Assembly (NCBI RefSeq): GCF_947489355.1
Contig: NZ_CANLDD010000006.1
Coordinates: 1 to 64,000, forward strand
Direction of reading: 5' to 3'
DNA from: an uncultured Microbulbifer sp.
GTDB taxonomy: Bacteria > Pseudomonadota > Gammaproteobacteria > Pseudomonadales > Cellvibrionaceae
DNA: 64,000 nucleotides
Shown: piece after piece, positions 1 through 10,529 of the stretch
Numbering within the stretch: position 1 is the first letter of the stretch
Layout: each line of letters starts with the position of its first letter
The notes under the pieces: generated by a model
What the model saw: only the letters and a program-made list of their open reading frames with translations
Told to the model about the DNA's origin: nothing
Databases searched by the model: none
Program-made: the position numbers and the translations under genes

Positions 1-72
<72 letters not shown>

Positions 73-298
73 ACAACTCCAGGAAACGAAGCCTGGCAAT
101 CTTAGTTTCCCTGCGGCGGGGCTAACTAACCCAACCACTCAAGAGGCTGCGAATTCTATGGCTGCGGCCCAAGTGAGTCAAGCCGTAATTGGCATTTGTT
201 TTTACTCTGGGCGGAAAGCCACCCGCCCTATCCCGCAGATCAGTATAGAAAAGGAAGAAAATCCCGCAAGAGGTCATTCTCCACTGTTGACCACCTGC

Positions 299-332
299 GC
301 CGGGCTGCCAGCAAGCCGGCTGGCGGCCCGGC
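299..332. terminator. GC-rich hairpin between the hydroxylase gene and the tRNA
   Basis: Positions 299-312 and 319-332 form a 14-bp stem with one G:T wobble around a 6-base loop. It lies just past the stop of the minus-strand hydroxylase gene and before the tRNA on the same strand. There is no T-run, so it is either a factor-independent-like stop of weak type or a transcript-stabilising hairpin. Nothing else is recognisable in 73-436. Confidence 0.45.
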
Positions 333-436
333 CAATCCCGACACCTGGCGGGCCTGCTTCCGCCGCTATCCGCTCTTTCTTTTTAGCCACTTTAAACCTG
401 GCCAATTTGCTATATTCACCGCTCCCACAATCCTCG

Positions 437-1603
437 TTAGCGCATGAGCTGGTGCACGATAGCCCGACGAATTGGCGCAAAGTGATCACTCACACGCAGC
501 ACTGCCTTGCGCAGCAACTTCGCAGGCAGACGATCATTGGTAAACAGGCCCACCACCCGATTGGTCCCTGAGTAAATCGGGCGAGTCTCCAGGCGGTGCT
601 GAAATTGATAGCGGGACAGTGCGCGCCCGAGCCGCGCAGGCTGATACAGGCGGGCAACCCCTTGCAGCTGACGCGCCAGGGTATCTGCACCGGCAAGCCC
701 GAGATTAAAGCCGTGCGCCGTCACCGGGTGCATACCCACAGCGGCGTCCCCCACCAAGGCAAAGCGCTCAGCATAGAACCGGTGTGCATACATAGCGACC
801 AGTGGATAGCTGTAGCGCTGGCCACAGGTCTCGACCGCGCCAAGCTGCGAAGCACTTTCCGCCTGCACCCAGGCGGCAAACGCTGCATCACTTAACTGCA
901 TAACCGCCTCAGTGCAACTGGCGGGCACGGTCACCACTGCCGAGGAGGCGTGACACTCCGCCAGGGGCAACAGCGCCAGGGTAGAGCCATAGCGAAAACA
1001 TTCCCGCGCGACACCACCGTGCGCCCGTTCAGTGCGCACCTGCCCGACAATCGCCACACGACCAAAGTCGCGCATATCTGCACCGATACCCGCCATTCTC
1101 CGCACCTCAGAAAAACGGCTGTCCGCCGCCACTACCAGTGCTGCAGCAATACTCCCGTCCTCCCCATAGCCCAGCACTCGCCGGCCCGCTTCGGCTATGA
1201 TCCCAGTTACTGTGCAGCCGCTGCAGAGTTGTATCTTGCGGTCCTCCCGAGCCACCTCATAGAGCACGCGCCGGAGAGTCGCATTAGATACAATAAACCC
1301 AAGGGGCCCGCCGCCGCGGGTACCAAAATTCAAACTGGCCGGGGCGTATCCGTCCACAACCTGTGCAGATCGCAGTGTGCCGATTTCATCGTCGCGCAGT
1401 CGCTGCCAAGCCCCCAGATTCTCCAATATCCTCACGGATTTGTGGGTTAGTGCAATCTCTCGTCCGTCATCATCCGGGCTGAGGACATGTTGCTCACTCT
1501 GGCGCTCCAGCAATACTACCCGGCAATCACGTCTGGCCAGTGCCACCGCCAACGCCAGCCCTGCAGGCCCCGCCCCAACAATTGCGACATCTGCTTGCAA
1601 CAT
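437..1603 (-). CDS. UbiH/UbiF/COQ6-family FAD-dependent hydroxylase (possibly UbiM-like)
   Basis: This is a flavoprotein monooxygenase of the ubiquinone-biosynthesis family that would hydroxylate the quinone ring precursor. It has the N-terminal dinucleotide-binding motif GAGPAGL about 10 residues in, and the second FAD motif GDAAVGMHPVTAHGFN about two-thirds along; the G-D-A-A..hP...G..N pattern is typical of UbiH/F/I/M. The length, 388 residues, is normal for the family. An in-frame ATG exists 33 bases upstream, but the start at 1603 is preceded by an AGGGGGG ribosome-binding site at 7-base spacing and leads straight into the FAD-binding strand. Which ring position it hydroxylates cannot be decided from sequence; the C-terminal GTNRVVGLFTN and LRKAVLR segments remind me of the UbiM branch, held loosely. 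It stands alone, transcribed toward the tRNA. Confidence 0.85.
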   Translation of the reverse strand: MLQADVAIVGAGPAGLALAVALARRDCRVVLLERQSEQHVLSPDDDGREIALTHKSVRILENLGAWQRLRDDEIGTLRSAQVVDGYAPASLNFGTRGGGPLGFIVSNATLRRVLYEVAREDRKIQLCSGCTVTGIIAEAGRRVLGYGEDGSIAAALVVAADSRFSEVRRMAGIGADMRDFGRVAIVGQVRTERAHGGVARECFRYGSTLALLPLAECHASSAVVTVPASCTEAVMQLSDAAFAAWVQAESASQLGAVETCGQRYSYPLVAMYAHRFYAERFALVGDAAVGMHPVTAHGFNLGLAGADTLARQLQGVARLYQPARLGRALSRYQFQHRLETRPIYSGTNRVVGLFTNDRLPAKLLRKAVLRVSDHFAPIRRAIVHQLMR

Positions 1604-1879
1604 TTCTGTCCCCCCTGACGGCAAGTCCACCGCCAAACCATTTTCTCAACTGGCACCTTCGGCTACAGCCGCCGAGTTGTAGGGGACCTTAAAGAAAGGG
1701 CTATTACCGGGTACTGACACAGATCAGGAAACAGGTAGAATCAGTGGCAGATCAACAGGCTTCACCGTTGACCTCACCCTTTTACCGGCTTAAAGGCAAT
1801 AACCGCAGTAACTACGCTCAGGGCACAGTGATTATTCACAGAATAATACGCACAGGATATGGAAAAAGAGGAGCAAACC

Positions 1880-2671
1880 ATGCAGCTCGAAATCACCATT
1901 GTAGATGCCTTTACCGACACCCTGTTTAAAGGCAACTCCGCAGCAGTCATTATCACGCAGCAATGGCTTGCGGATGATTTGATGCAATCAATCGCTGCGG
2001 AAAATAACCTGTCTGAAACCGCCTTTCTGCTGAAGTGCTCTGACAGCGAGTACCGGATTCGCTGGTTTTCCCCCGTGACTGAAATCGATTTTTGCGGTCA
2101 TGCCACCCTGGCCTCGGCCTTTGTGATTTTCTCCGAAAATCCCTCATTGCAGGGCGTTCACTTTTCAGCCGGGGCTGTGGGGAAAATGTACGTTGCCCGA
2201 GCCGACAATGGCTATATCACCATGCACTTTCCCAAGCGGGCTCCGCATCCGGTAACGCATGTACCCAATGACCTAATTGCAGGGCTATCTATTAAACCGG
2301 CGGATATACTGCGCAACCATCAGGCATATTTTGCGATTTACGAGAAGGAAGAGGATATCTACAACCTGAAGCCGAACTCGGCAAAACTGAAAACTCTCGC
2401 CCCCTTTGATGTGGTGGCGACAGCCAGATCCGCACAATACGATTTCATCTCAAGATATTTCTGGCCCACCAATGGTGGCGTTGAAGACCCTGTAACCGGG
2501 TCCATCCATACGGGACTGGCCCCCTACTGGGCAGAAAAGCTGGACAAATCCCAACTGACTGCGTTCCAGGCATCCAAACGGGGAGGGCTGCTAAACTGCC
2601 AAGTCAAGGAGGATCGGGTCATTATTTCCGGCAAGGCGGTTCAATACTTGAAAGGCACCATCACACTATAA
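1880..2671 (+). CDS. PhzF-family isomerase/epimerase-like protein
   Basis: A 263-residue member of the PhzF (phenazine biosynthesis-like) fold, which has a diaminopimelate epimerase-like architecture of two similar halves. Visible signatures are the N-terminal VDAFTDTLFKGNSAAV block, the NLSETAFL segment containing the conserved glutamate, RWFSPVTEIDFCGHATLA, and the second-half VEDPVTGSIHTGLAPYW. These match the usual F-x-GNPAAV, E-(T)-AF, P-x-x-E-(V/I)-x-x-CGHAT and EDPVTGSAH motifs; this protein has GNSAAV where GNPAAV is usual. The start at 1880 is chosen over the in-frame ATG at 1859 because AGAGGAG sits 8 bases upstream. Most family members outside phenazine loci have no known substrate, and no phenazine genes lie nearby. 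It is monocistronic. Confidence 0.88.
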   Translation: MQLEITIVDAFTDTLFKGNSAAVIITQQWLADDLMQSIAAENNLSETAFLLKCSDSEYRIRWFSPVTEIDFCGHATLASAFVIFSENPSLQGVHFSAGAVGKMYVARADNGYITMHFPKRAPHPVTHVPNDLIAGLSIKPADILRNHQAYFAIYEKEEDIYNLKPNSAKLKTLAPFDVVATARSAQYDFISRYFWPTNGGVEDPVTGSIHTGLAPYWAEKLDKSQLTAFQASKRGGLLNCQVKEDRVIISGKAVQYLKGTITL

Positions 2672-2862
2672 TTTACCCGGCAATGGTATTGAATCGGTCA
2701 AAAAGTCCCCATGTATCTCCTGCCGCAATCGGTAGGCACCAGGCCGGTTTGATCTATGCCAAGGGCCTGTTTGGCGGTTATCGACAGGCCAAATTTTCCA
2801 CCGCGTAAATACCAGCAAAGCAAATCTCACCCGGTACCGCCTGTCGATGCACTAAAGCGCAC

Positions 2863-4065
2863 TTATTTAAGCGGTTTTTGATCATACGGGATAAAGCCTT
2901 CCCAGTGCATCGGAAAATCATGCTCAGCAATAGTTAGCGAAAGCAGATAATCGAAGATGCCTTCCGCATTGTTACTATTACTCATCAACAAGACTCCCGT
3001 ACCCGTCTCGGGATAAATCATCGAGAAGTTCTGAAAGCCCTCATCATGATGCCCCTCTTTAAAGGCCGCCCAACCGTATTTGGTGTGAAACAACCCCCAA
3101 CCCAAGCCATAGCTGAGCCGAATATCATCATCACGATCGGTGATTTCTCCGGCACCGGGGCCGAACTGTGTTTTAGTGCGAATCCGTATCTGCGGACTGA
3201 ACATCTCTTCGAGAGCCATTTTGCTGATGCCATCACCATCCAGTATCGCAGTCATAAAGCGCACATAGTCCTGGGTTGTGGTTTCCAGAGTACTGGGTGC
3301 ACGGGCCGCATTATCTTTATCCCGAGGAAAGGTGCTGCCGTCAGCCCCATGCCCCAAAGCATAATCGCGCTCAAAGCGGGATTGCCAGGTATAACTGGAC
3401 ATAGCCATTCCGTATGGGGCAAAAATATTTTCCCGCATCAGCTGTTCCACAGATTTTCCGGTCAGCTTTTCCAGCACAATCTGTAAAAGCACCATCCCCT
3501 CTGCAGAGTAACTGTATCGCTCTCCCGGCTCGAAATGAATACGCAGTTTATGATCCGGTTCAAACCAGCGCCAGTTTGGCAATCCGGTCGTATGAGACAA
3601 GCACATGCGTGCGGTGATTTTCCGATATCGCGGTGCTTGGCGCAAATCCCCTAAATTCTTGTGCCATGCATTTCCGCCATCACTCTGGCTTTTCCACAGT
3701 GGCTCTTTCAAATACGATTGAAGCGGTTTATCCAGATCTATAATACCCTGGTCCGCCAGCTTCAATACCAAAACAGCAAAAACCGCTTTACTCAGCGAAG
3801 CGCCGTACATTTCTGTGGTGGTTTTGAGCGGTTTTTTATTTGGCAGGTCGGCAAACCCAAACGCTTCAGAATATACCGGCAGGCCATTGTTAAACACTGT
3901 GACAGTCAAACCCTGTACCTGAGCCGCATTGGTCAGTTGGGTGATTTTGTTCGTCAATTGACTGGAGGAAATGGTACTGCCATCCAAGCGCACCAGCTGC
4001 TTTTCAGCAGAGCTGGCAAAATTGGTCAACCCGATAACAATCAAAACTACCAGAATTCTTTTCAT
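2863..4065 (-). CDS. Secreted serine hydrolase of the beta-lactamase/class C-like family
   Basis: A 400-residue protein with a signal peptide (MKRILVVLIVIGLTNFASSA), so it is expected in the periplasm or outside. It has the penicillin-binding-protein/beta-lactamase fold signatures: SLSK at residues 90-93 supplies the nucleophilic serine and lysine (S-x-x-K), and Tyr186 in YSA occupies the Y-x-N position. Tyr-x-Ala in that place is common in esterase-like members such as EstB-type carboxylesterases and D-aminopeptidase relatives, so an esterase or peptidase role is as likely as beta-lactam hydrolysis. An H-D-E-G segment near residue 340 lies where the third motif is expected. There is no partner gene; about 500 bp of non-coding DNA lies upstream. 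Confidence 0.8.
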   Translation of the reverse strand: MKRILVVLIVIGLTNFASSAEKQLVRLDGSTISSSQLTNKITQLTNAAQVQGLTVTVFNNGLPVYSEAFGFADLPNKKPLKTTTEMYGASLSKAVFAVLVLKLADQGIIDLDKPLQSYLKEPLWKSQSDGGNAWHKNLGDLRQAPRYRKITARMCLSHTTGLPNWRWFEPDHKLRIHFEPGERYSYSAEGMVLLQIVLEKLTGKSVEQLMRENIFAPYGMAMSSYTWQSRFERDYALGHGADGSTFPRDKDNAARAPSTLETTTQDYVRFMTAILDGDGISKMALEEMFSPQIRIRTKTQFGPGAGEITDRDDDIRLSYGLGWGLFHTKYGWAAFKEGHHDEGFQNFSMIYPETGTGVLLMSNSNNAEGIFDYLLSLTIAEHDFPMHWEGFIPYDQKPLK

Positions 4066-4565
4066 AGCCTATTCACGCTGTTTTTCTTTTAATCTGTATT
4101 AAACGGTTTCGCTGCTTCAAAAGAACCTGTGTCAGATTTTAATTCTTATCTGCATGTTCGCAGCCTTGGGAATTGAACAATCGGGAAAAGGAGTTTATTG
4201 AGTCGCTCCAGAATACAAGTGAGCGTCTGATCGAATTAATGTGTTTCCAGGTGCTATTAACAAGTCAGCCGTAAAACCCGGTTGAAATCTATCCGGGGCA
4301 GACAAAAAGCGTGGATCACTCGAGCGCTCTTGCAAACCTTCGGCTACACAATGTCCACCGTGATTACCCCCCCTTTGGCATCTATTGGAACATTCATTCT
4401 CACCCGAGGCAACCCGGTGCCACTGCTATTCCAGATGTCGTTGGGTTTTGACAGACTATCGGAGAATTTTTCCCTCCATATCAGCACCCTAAGAGCACGG
4501 TGTCCCTGCCCAGCGCACTGGCAGCCAAATATCTGCTTAACCAGAAAGCTGGCAGCTACCCGAAG
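4066..4565. other. Intergenic stretch, no gene seen
   Basis: About 500 bp between two minus-strand genes. The only longer open frame (on the plus strand, from about 4282) has no recognisable protein character and no ribosome-binding site. The stretch probably holds the promoter of the serine hydrolase, but I could not place one with confidence. Confidence 0.4.
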
Positions 4566-4590
4566 CCACCCCGGGACTTACCCGGGGTGG
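4566..4590 (-). terminator. Perfect 10-bp hairpin whose loop contains the nnrS stop codon
   Basis: CCACCCCGGG (4566-4575) and its complement (4581-4590) enclose a five-base loop, ACTTA, that contains the TAA stop of the NnrS gene (minus strand, 4578-4580). No T-run follows on the minus strand. It may end transcription or protect the mRNA 3' end. Confidence 0.5.
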
Positions 4591-5738
4591 CCATCGCAGC
4601 GGGGCCGGAAGAGGACCGGAGTGTAGTACAATAGGAAGAGTGCATACCCCACGATCCAAGTGACGATGGCCACAAGAAAGCCAGTGGGTGCAGATGCCCA
4701 GAACACGCGCACCAAGGCCGAGCATGCCAGCGCTGCAAATGCCAGCGGCATCAGGCGCGGCGCCTTCAACACCCGACCGGTATGCCCGAGGCTCACGCGG
4801 CTGGCCATCGACAGAATCAATCCGCCGATACCGCCCACAGCAAAGGCATGCAGGGCGGGACTGTGCCAGGATGGCGCTATACCGCTCCAGGCCAGTGCGG
4901 CGAGAAAACAGCCGAGAACGACAAGCCAGTAGCTCAAGTGCAGAGACCAGACCATCGGTTCAGCCCAGATCCGGGTGGGATGCCAGCGCAATACACGCAC
5001 AAGCTGCAATACACCGAGTATCAGGGCGAGTGCGGCCCAAATCTCCCGGGGCAATCCCACAGCCACGCACAGTAAAAGCAGTATTGCGGCAATGTGCGTA
5101 CCCCACTCGGCAAAGGGCAGCTGCGCACGCGGACGCACTTGGAAACGCCGCGCGGTAAAAAAGGGAATCACCCGCCCACCAATCACCAGAATAATGGCTG
5201 TCACCAGTAAAAGGGCGAGCAATGCCACTCGACTCTGGGCCCCTGGCAACAGCCAGTGGCAGGCCGATAACCCGGCAAAAGCCAGCATGGCAGGCAATAC
5301 AAACAGATTGCGCCACTGCCTGGTACGCAATACCCTTGCCCCCAACAGAAACGCGGCCAACAGGAAAAACACCACCTCTGTGCAGACAGGTATCCACAGC
5401 GGTACCGACGAGAAGAGATACCCCAAACGCGCCAGCAGCCACAATCCCACCAAACTCATTAACTGGACCCCTTTCGGCGAGGGAATTCCGGTCCAGGTCT
5501 GCATGGCGGTACCGAGAAAGCCGACCACCACCGCTGCTGCAAACCCAAACAGCATTTCATGGGAGTGCCAGACAACCCCACCGCGCAACGCGGGCAGCTG
5601 CCATCCGGACAACTGCAGTTGCCATACCAAAAGTGCGATCATACTCCACAGGGCAGCGCCCCAGAAAAAAGGCCGGAAAGGCATACGCCAAATAGGCGAA
5701 ATGGATTCTGCGCGTGCGCGGTCGACGATGGGAATCAC
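4578..5738 (-). CDS. nnrS: NnrS-family multi-spanning membrane protein
   Basis: A 386-residue, very hydrophobic protein with about 12 predicted membrane segments. NnrS proteins are haem- and copper-containing membrane proteins linked to nitric oxide metabolism and resistance. Recognisable family features are the N-terminal FRPFFWGAALWS segment, the VWHSHEMLFGFAAAVVVGFLGTA block with candidate haem-ligand histidines, and HAFAVGGIGGLILSMASRVSLGHTGR in the second half. The start is GTG with AGGAG 8 bases upstream; no ATG fits better. No NO reductase or Nnr regulator gene is adjacent, so the link to NO stress rests on family knowledge alone. The gene ends inside a strong hairpin. Confidence 0.88.
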   Translation of the reverse strand: MIPIVDRARAESISPIWRMPFRPFFWGAALWSMIALLVWQLQLSGWQLPALRGGVVWHSHEMLFGFAAAVVVGFLGTAMQTWTGIPSPKGVQLMSLVGLWLLARLGYLFSSVPLWIPVCTEVVFFLLAAFLLGARVLRTRQWRNLFVLPAMLAFAGLSACHWLLPGAQSRVALLALLLVTAIILVIGGRVIPFFTARRFQVRPRAQLPFAEWGTHIAAILLLLCVAVGLPREIWAALALILGVLQLVRVLRWHPTRIWAEPMVWSLHLSYWLVVLGCFLAALAWSGIAPSWHSPALHAFAVGGIGGLILSMASRVSLGHTGRVLKAPRLMPLAFAALACSALVRVFWASAPTGFLVAIVTWIVGYALFLLYYTPVLFRPRCDGHPG

Positions 5739-6627
5739 AATCTACTCTCCTTCTAAAAACTGGGCTGTTTTCCCCAGGGCAAATGCTTAACCGGCTCCGG
5801 GTTCTCCATCCATTGAGCAATATCATCTCATCTGTGCTGAAGGTTACAGAGCCTTCCCGCGCACACCCTAGCATCTGCCAGGAATCTATACCCTGATTCC
5901 GCTCAAGCGTCCACCCTGGGAAGCGGCGAAAAATCCTTGCGCACCCATGATTACAATGACCTGAAATACCATTCCAGAGATTGAGTGAGGTGTTCATTTT
6001 CACTCAACCAACACCAATAGTTAATCGCCAATTGCAAAATGTTGAAAGTCGGGAACTATAACCCTTCAGGGAGGCAAGGTATCTCGCGACCCGCTTCAGC
6101 AGGCATTCAATGATACAAACAAATCCGGCAATCGACAGGTTGCCGGGTTATCCGTACTTCCAGGCATTGCGCATAAAAAAAGGGGGGGTGACTGCTTAAT
6201 CCCGATCAGTTCAGTTGTTTCCCTTACCAGCCTGGCAAGGAAAACCAAAGCGCTCCTACCCAACCTCTCTTTACCTCTTGAGAGGGAATATACGACGTAC
6301 ATTCAACAAGGTATTCATTCAAACCAGCGCAACTTTCACCAGAGTTCGCACAGATGATAAAAGGAGCCGAAGTCCGCACCATAGACCTCGCAGGAAAAAA
6401 TGCCCACCGCGACCAAGACGATCGCGGGGCTGGCTTCGACTTATCAGTTTCTGTTGTAACCGAAACGGACCCATCCGAGAGTGGCCAATAAAAATCGTAA
6501 CGGAAAACGCCTTGGAAAAAGAAAATCTCACTCAGGTGCCCTGCTTAACCTGGCACCGACTTGGCTACCGGACTGTTAATGACCGGCATTCAGCCAAGTG
6601 GAAATCCGCTTTGAAAAGAACACCCGG
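5739..6627. other. Intergenic stretch between nnrS and greA, no gene seen
   Basis: Nearly 900 bp without a convincing reading frame. A 7-bp stem (6125-6131 with 6140-6146) and a run of A followed by G near 6174-6187 are the only structures I noticed. Both greA and nnrS are on the minus strand, so this stretch holds the end of the greA transcript and the nnrS promoter, neither of which I can place precisely. Confidence 0.35.
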
Positions 6628-7104
6628 TCACAAATGTTCCACGGCGTCAATTTCGTATTCCATCGAACCGGAAGGCGCATGTACCACAACAACCTCTCCA
6701 ACTTCTTTGCCGATCAACGCCCGCGCAATGGGGGAATTCACAGAGATCTTGCGTTTTTTCACATCGGCTTCATCATCACCTACAATCTTGTAGGTGACTT
6801 CGCGGTCGTTATCCAAATGAATAATCGTGACTGTGCTACCGAAAACCACCCTGGCACTTGGCTCAATCGACTTAATATCTATGACCTGTGCATGAGACAG
6901 TTTACTTTCAATTTCCTGGATGCGGCCTTCAATAAAACCCTGCTTTTCCCGTGCAGCATGGTATTCGGCATTCTCCTTCAGGTCGCCGTGTTCGCGCGCC
7001 TCCGCAATAGCCTGCACTACGGCAGGGCGCTCCACTTTCTTCAGATTTTCCAGCTCTGAACGCAATGCGTCGGCGCCTTCAACGGTCATTGGTACCCGGT
7101 TCAA
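6628..7104 (-). CDS. greA: Transcription elongation factor GreA
   Basis: A 158-residue GreA, the usual length. GreA enters the secondary channel of RNA polymerase and stimulates cleavage of backtracked transcripts. The N-terminal coiled coil (about residues 10-75) carries the [16 protein letters not shown] tip, with the acidic D-x-x-E-N pair that coordinates catalytic magnesium; the C-terminal FKBP-like domain includes [16 protein letters not shown]. The start codon is TTG at 7104, supported by GGAGG seven bases upstream and by alignment with known GreA, where the Met at residue 6 here corresponds to an internal Met. It is the last gene of the carA-carB-greA run, 85 bp after carB. Confidence 0.97.
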   Translation of the reverse strand: MNRVPMTVEGADALRSELENLKKVERPAVVQAIAEAREHGDLKENAEYHAAREKQGFIEGRIQEIESKLSHAQVIDIKSIEPSARVVFGSTVTIIHLDNDREVTYKIVGDDEADVKKRKISVNSPIARALIGKEVGEVVVVHAPSGSMEYEIDAVEHL

Positions 7105-7189
7105 TGTGGGGCCTCCATGGTAGTTACTGCAGAACCGAACCCTGGAACTTCACAGGGTCCGCCCGCAACTCATAGGTTGGTTTAGAAAT

Positions 7190-10100
7190 TTAAGACAGCT
7201 TGACTACGCGCTGGTGAAGGTCCTGCAGACGGCGCACCTGCAGCGGTTGCTCCTGACGCATGGCCATAGCCATGGCCTGGGCGGCCGTCAGGGTAGTGGT
7301 ATAACACACCCGGTGATTCTCCGCGCTGCGACGGATATCCGCCGAATCGCGAATCGCCTGGCGCCCTTCGGTGGTATTGACCACCAGCGCAATCTCGTCG
7401 TTTTTGATCATATCCACGATGTGCGGACGACCTTCACTCATCTTATTCACGGTTGTAACGGGAATGGCGCTCTCTTGCAAGACCCTGGCAGTACCGCGAG
7501 TGGCCACCAGCTCAAAACCCAGGGCGACAAGGTCCCGCGCGACACCCACGGCGTCCTGTTTGTCGAAGTCGCGCACAGAAATAAATACACGCCCCGACAT
7601 CGGCAGTCGGTCGCCAGCAGCCACCAGCCCTTTATCGAACGCCTCCGCGAAAGTCGCGCCGACCCCCATAACCTCACCGGTGGATTTCATCTCGGGCCCG
7701 AGAATCGGGTCCACTTTCGGGAACTTGTTAAACGGGAATACCGACTCTTTCACAGAGAAGTAATCCGGCACAATTTCCTTCGTAAAGCCCTGCTCTCTCA
7801 GGCTGGTACCCGCCTGACAGCGCGCAGCGACCTTGGCCAGGGAAACCCCGATACACTTGGAGACAAACGGCACCGTGCGGGAGGCGCGCGGATTCACTTC
7901 GATCACGTAAATCTCACCATCCTGATAAGCCAGCTGGGTATTCATCAGGCCTATCACACCCAGTTCACGCGCCATGGCTTTGACTTCCTCGCGCATACGG
8001 TCCTGCACCTCCACCGGCAGGCTGTAGGGCGGCAGAGAGCAGGCGGAATCACCGGAGTGTACACCGCACTGCTCAATGTGCTGCATAATGGCGCCTATTA
8101 CAACGTCATGGCCATCGGACACCGCATCGATATCTACCTCGATGGCAGCATTGAGAAAGCGGTCCAGCAGTACCGGCGCCTCGTCGGAAACCTGCACCGC
8201 TTCTTTCATGTAGTTGAGCAGTTCATCTTCCTTGTAGACGATCTCCATGGCGCGGCCTCCCAGCACATAGGAGGGGCGCACCACCAGGGGGTAACCCACA
8301 TCCTTGGCGGCCTGGATCGCTTCTGAGACCGAGCGCACAATGGCATTTTTCGGCTGCTTGAGGCCCAGTCGCTTGATCATCTGCTGGAAGCGCTCGCGGT
8401 CTTCCGCGCGATCGATCTGCTCGGGCGTGGTGCCGATAATGGGCACCCCCTCGGCGGCGAGGTAACGCGCCAGGTTCAGAGGAGTCTGGCCACCGAACTG
8501 TACAATGACACCCTGGGGCTTCTCTTTGGCGACAATTTCCAGCACGTCTTCCAGAGTGACCGGGTCGAAGTAGAGGCGGTCGGAAGTATCGTAGTCGGTG
8601 GAAACCGTCTCCGGATTACAGTTGACCATAATGGTCTCGTAACCATCCTCGCGCATAGCCAGTGCCGCGTGCACACAGCAGTAGTCAAATTCAATGCCCT
8701 GGCCAATACGGTTGGGCCCACCACCCAGCACCATGATTTTCTTCCTGTCGGAGGGCACCACCTCACATTCCTCATCGTAAGTGGAATACATATAGGTGGT
8801 GGAGGTGGCAAATTCGGCGGCGCAGGTATCCACACATTTGTAAGACGGGAAAACACCCAACTTATGACGGAGTTCACGCACGGTCTTCTGGCTTACGCCC
8901 AGCAGATCGGCCAGGCGCCGGTCGGAGAACCCTTTGCGCTTGAGAAAACGCATATGCTCAGTTCGAAGTGCCGAAGTGGGCAGTGACTTGAGCGGCTCTT
9001 CGATCTTGATCAGCTCTTCGATCTGCACCAAAAACCAGGGATCTATAGCAGACAGCTCGTATACCTGCTCTACGCTCATCCCCATACGGAAGGCATCGCC
9101 CAGGTACCAGATGCGCTCGGCACCCGGCACGGAGAGCTCGCTGCGCAAGCGGTTCTCGGCACCATCTTCGCCGGGATCGATCTTGCTCTCCAGACCGAAG
9201 CTACCCACTTCCAGGCCGCGCAGGGCTTTCTGCAGGGACTCCTGGAAAGTGCGGCCGATGGCCATGACCTCGCCCACGGACTTCATCTGGGTGGTGAGGC
9301 GCGCGTCGGCCTCACCAAATTTCTCGAAGGTGAAGCGCGGGATTTTTGTCACCACATAGTCGATGGACGGCTCAAAGGAGGCCGGTGTAGCACCGCCGGT
9401 GATATCGTTTTGCAGCTCGTCCAGGGTGTAACCCACCGCCAGCTTGGCCGCCACCTTGGCAATCGGGAAGCCGGTGGCCTTGGAGGCCAGCGCCGAGGAG
9501 CGGGATACCCGCGGATTCATCTCGATCACCACCATACGGCCGGTCTTCGGGCAGACGCCGAACTGCACGTTGGAACCACCGGTCTCCACGCCGATCTCGC
9601 GCAGCACCGCGATGGAGGCGTTGCGCATCAGTTGGTATTCCTTGTCGGTGAGGGTCTGCGCCGGCGCCACGGTGATGGAGTCACCGGTATGCACCCCCAT
9701 GGGATCAAAGTTCTCGATGGAACACACGATAATGCAGTTGTCGCGCTTATCGCGAACCACCTCCATCTCGTACTCTTTCCAGCCCAGCAGGGATTCGTCG
9801 ATCAACAGTTCATTGGTGGGGGACAGATCGAAACCGCGTTTGCAGATCTCCTCGAACTCGGGCCAGTTGTAGGCCACACCGCCACCGGAGCCGCCCATAG
9901 TGAAGGACGGGCGGATAATCACCGGGAAACCGAACGCTTCCGGGACTGCCTTCGCCTCTTCCATGGAGTGCACAATCCTGGCCCGCGGCGTCTCCAGGCC
10001 GATGGCCTGCATCGCCTTGTCAAACAGGTCGCGGTCTTCCGCCTTTTCAATGGCATCTTTGTCCGCACCGATCAGCTCGACATCCCACTCCTCCAGGATG

Positions 10101-10417
10101 CCGTGCTTTTCCAGGTCCAGGGCACAATTCAACGCGGTCTGACCACCCATCGTGGGCAGGATGGCGTCGGGGCGCTCCTGCTCGATGATCTTGGCCAGGG
10201 TACGCCACTCCACGGGTTCGATGTAGGTAGCATCGGCCATGGCCGGGTCGGTCATGATGGTGGCCGGGTTGGAGTTCACCAGAATGACCCGGTAACCCTC
10301 CTCGCGCAGCGCCTTGCAGGCCTGGGCACCAGAGTAATCAAATTCGCAGGCTTGGCCGATCACGATTGGGCCGGCGCCGATAATCAGAATGCTTTGGATA
10401 TCTGTGCGTTTTGGCAT
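7190..10417 (-). CDS. carB: Carbamoyl-phosphate synthase large subunit
   Basis: A 1075-residue full-length CarB. It makes carbamoyl phosphate from bicarbonate, ammonia (delivered by CarA) and two ATP, for pyrimidine and arginine synthesis. The two homologous halves are clear: each opens with a [17 protein letters not shown] / [17 protein letters not shown] nucleotide-binding block and contains an ATP-grasp module (for example [18 protein letters not shown] and [18 protein letters not shown]). An oligomerisation domain separates them and a C-terminal allosteric MGS-like domain follows (from about residue 940). The gene lies 112 bp downstream of carA on the same strand and 85 bp upstream of greA, the common gammaproteobacterial order. 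A GGAAGA-type ribosome-binding site precedes the ATG. Confidence 0.98.
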   Translation of the reverse strand: MPKRTDIQSILIIGAGPIVIGQACEFDYSGAQACKALREEGYRVILVNSNPATIMTDPAMADATYIEPVEWRTLAKIIEQERPDAILPTMGGQTALNCALDLEKHGILEEWDVELIGADKDAIEKAEDRDLFDKAMQAIGLETPRARIVHSMEEAKAVPEAFGFPVIIRPSFTMGGSGGGVAYNWPEFEEICKRGFDLSPTNELLIDESLLGWKEYEMEVVRDKRDNCIIVCSIENFDPMGVHTGDSITVAPAQTLTDKEYQLMRNASIAVLREIGVETGGSNVQFGVCPKTGRMVVIEMNPRVSRSSALASKATGFPIAKVAAKLAVGYTLDELQNDITGGATPASFEPSIDYVVTKIPRFTFEKFGEADARLTTQMKSVGEVMAIGRTFQESLQKALRGLEVGSFGLESKIDPGEDGAENRLRSELSVPGAERIWYLGDAFRMGMSVEQVYELSAIDPWFLVQIEELIKIEEPLKSLPTSALRTEHMRFLKRKGFSDRRLADLLGVSQKTVRELRHKLGVFPSYKCVDTCAAEFATSTTYMYSTYDEECEVVPSDRKKIMVLGGGPNRIGQGIEFDYCCVHAALAMREDGYETIMVNCNPETVSTDYDTSDRLYFDPVTLEDVLEIVAKEKPQGVIVQFGGQTPLNLARYLAAEGVPIIGTTPEQIDRAEDRERFQQMIKRLGLKQPKNAIVRSVSEAIQAAKDVGYPLVVRPSYVLGGRAMEIVYKEDELLNYMKEAVQVSDEAPVLLDRFLNAAIEVDIDAVSDGHDVVIGAIMQHIEQCGVHSGDSACSLPPYSLPVEVQDRMREEVKAMARELGVIGLMNTQLAYQDGEIYVIEVNPRASRTVPFVSKCIGVSLAKVAARCQAGTSLREQGFTKEIVPDYFSVKESVFPFNKFPKVDPILGPEMKSTGEVMGVGATFAEAFDKGLVAAGDRLPMSGRVFISVRDFDKQDAVGVARDLVALGFELVATRGTARVLQESAIPVTTVNKMSEGRPHIVDMIKNDEIALVVNTTEGRQAIRDSADIRRSAENHRVCYTTTLTAAQAMAMAMRQEQPLQVRRLQDLHQRVVKLS

Positions 10418-10529
10418 CTTTCTTCCGCTCTACTACCGGCTAATGGCCGGCTGCGCTCATTTTCACTCGTGTCTTGTTAAAACCGCCGCAGAAGCGGCGG
10501 TTCTCTCACTGCTGCAGACAGCGGCACGC

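Noticed and set aside
4282-4626. Plus-strand open frame of 114 codons overlapping the nnrS end
   Set aside because: No ribosome-binding site, no protein-like pattern, and it overlaps a real gene on the other strand.
6125-6146. CCGGCAA/TTGCCGG hairpin in the nnrS-greA gap
   Set aside because: No T-run and not next to any gene end; could be chance.
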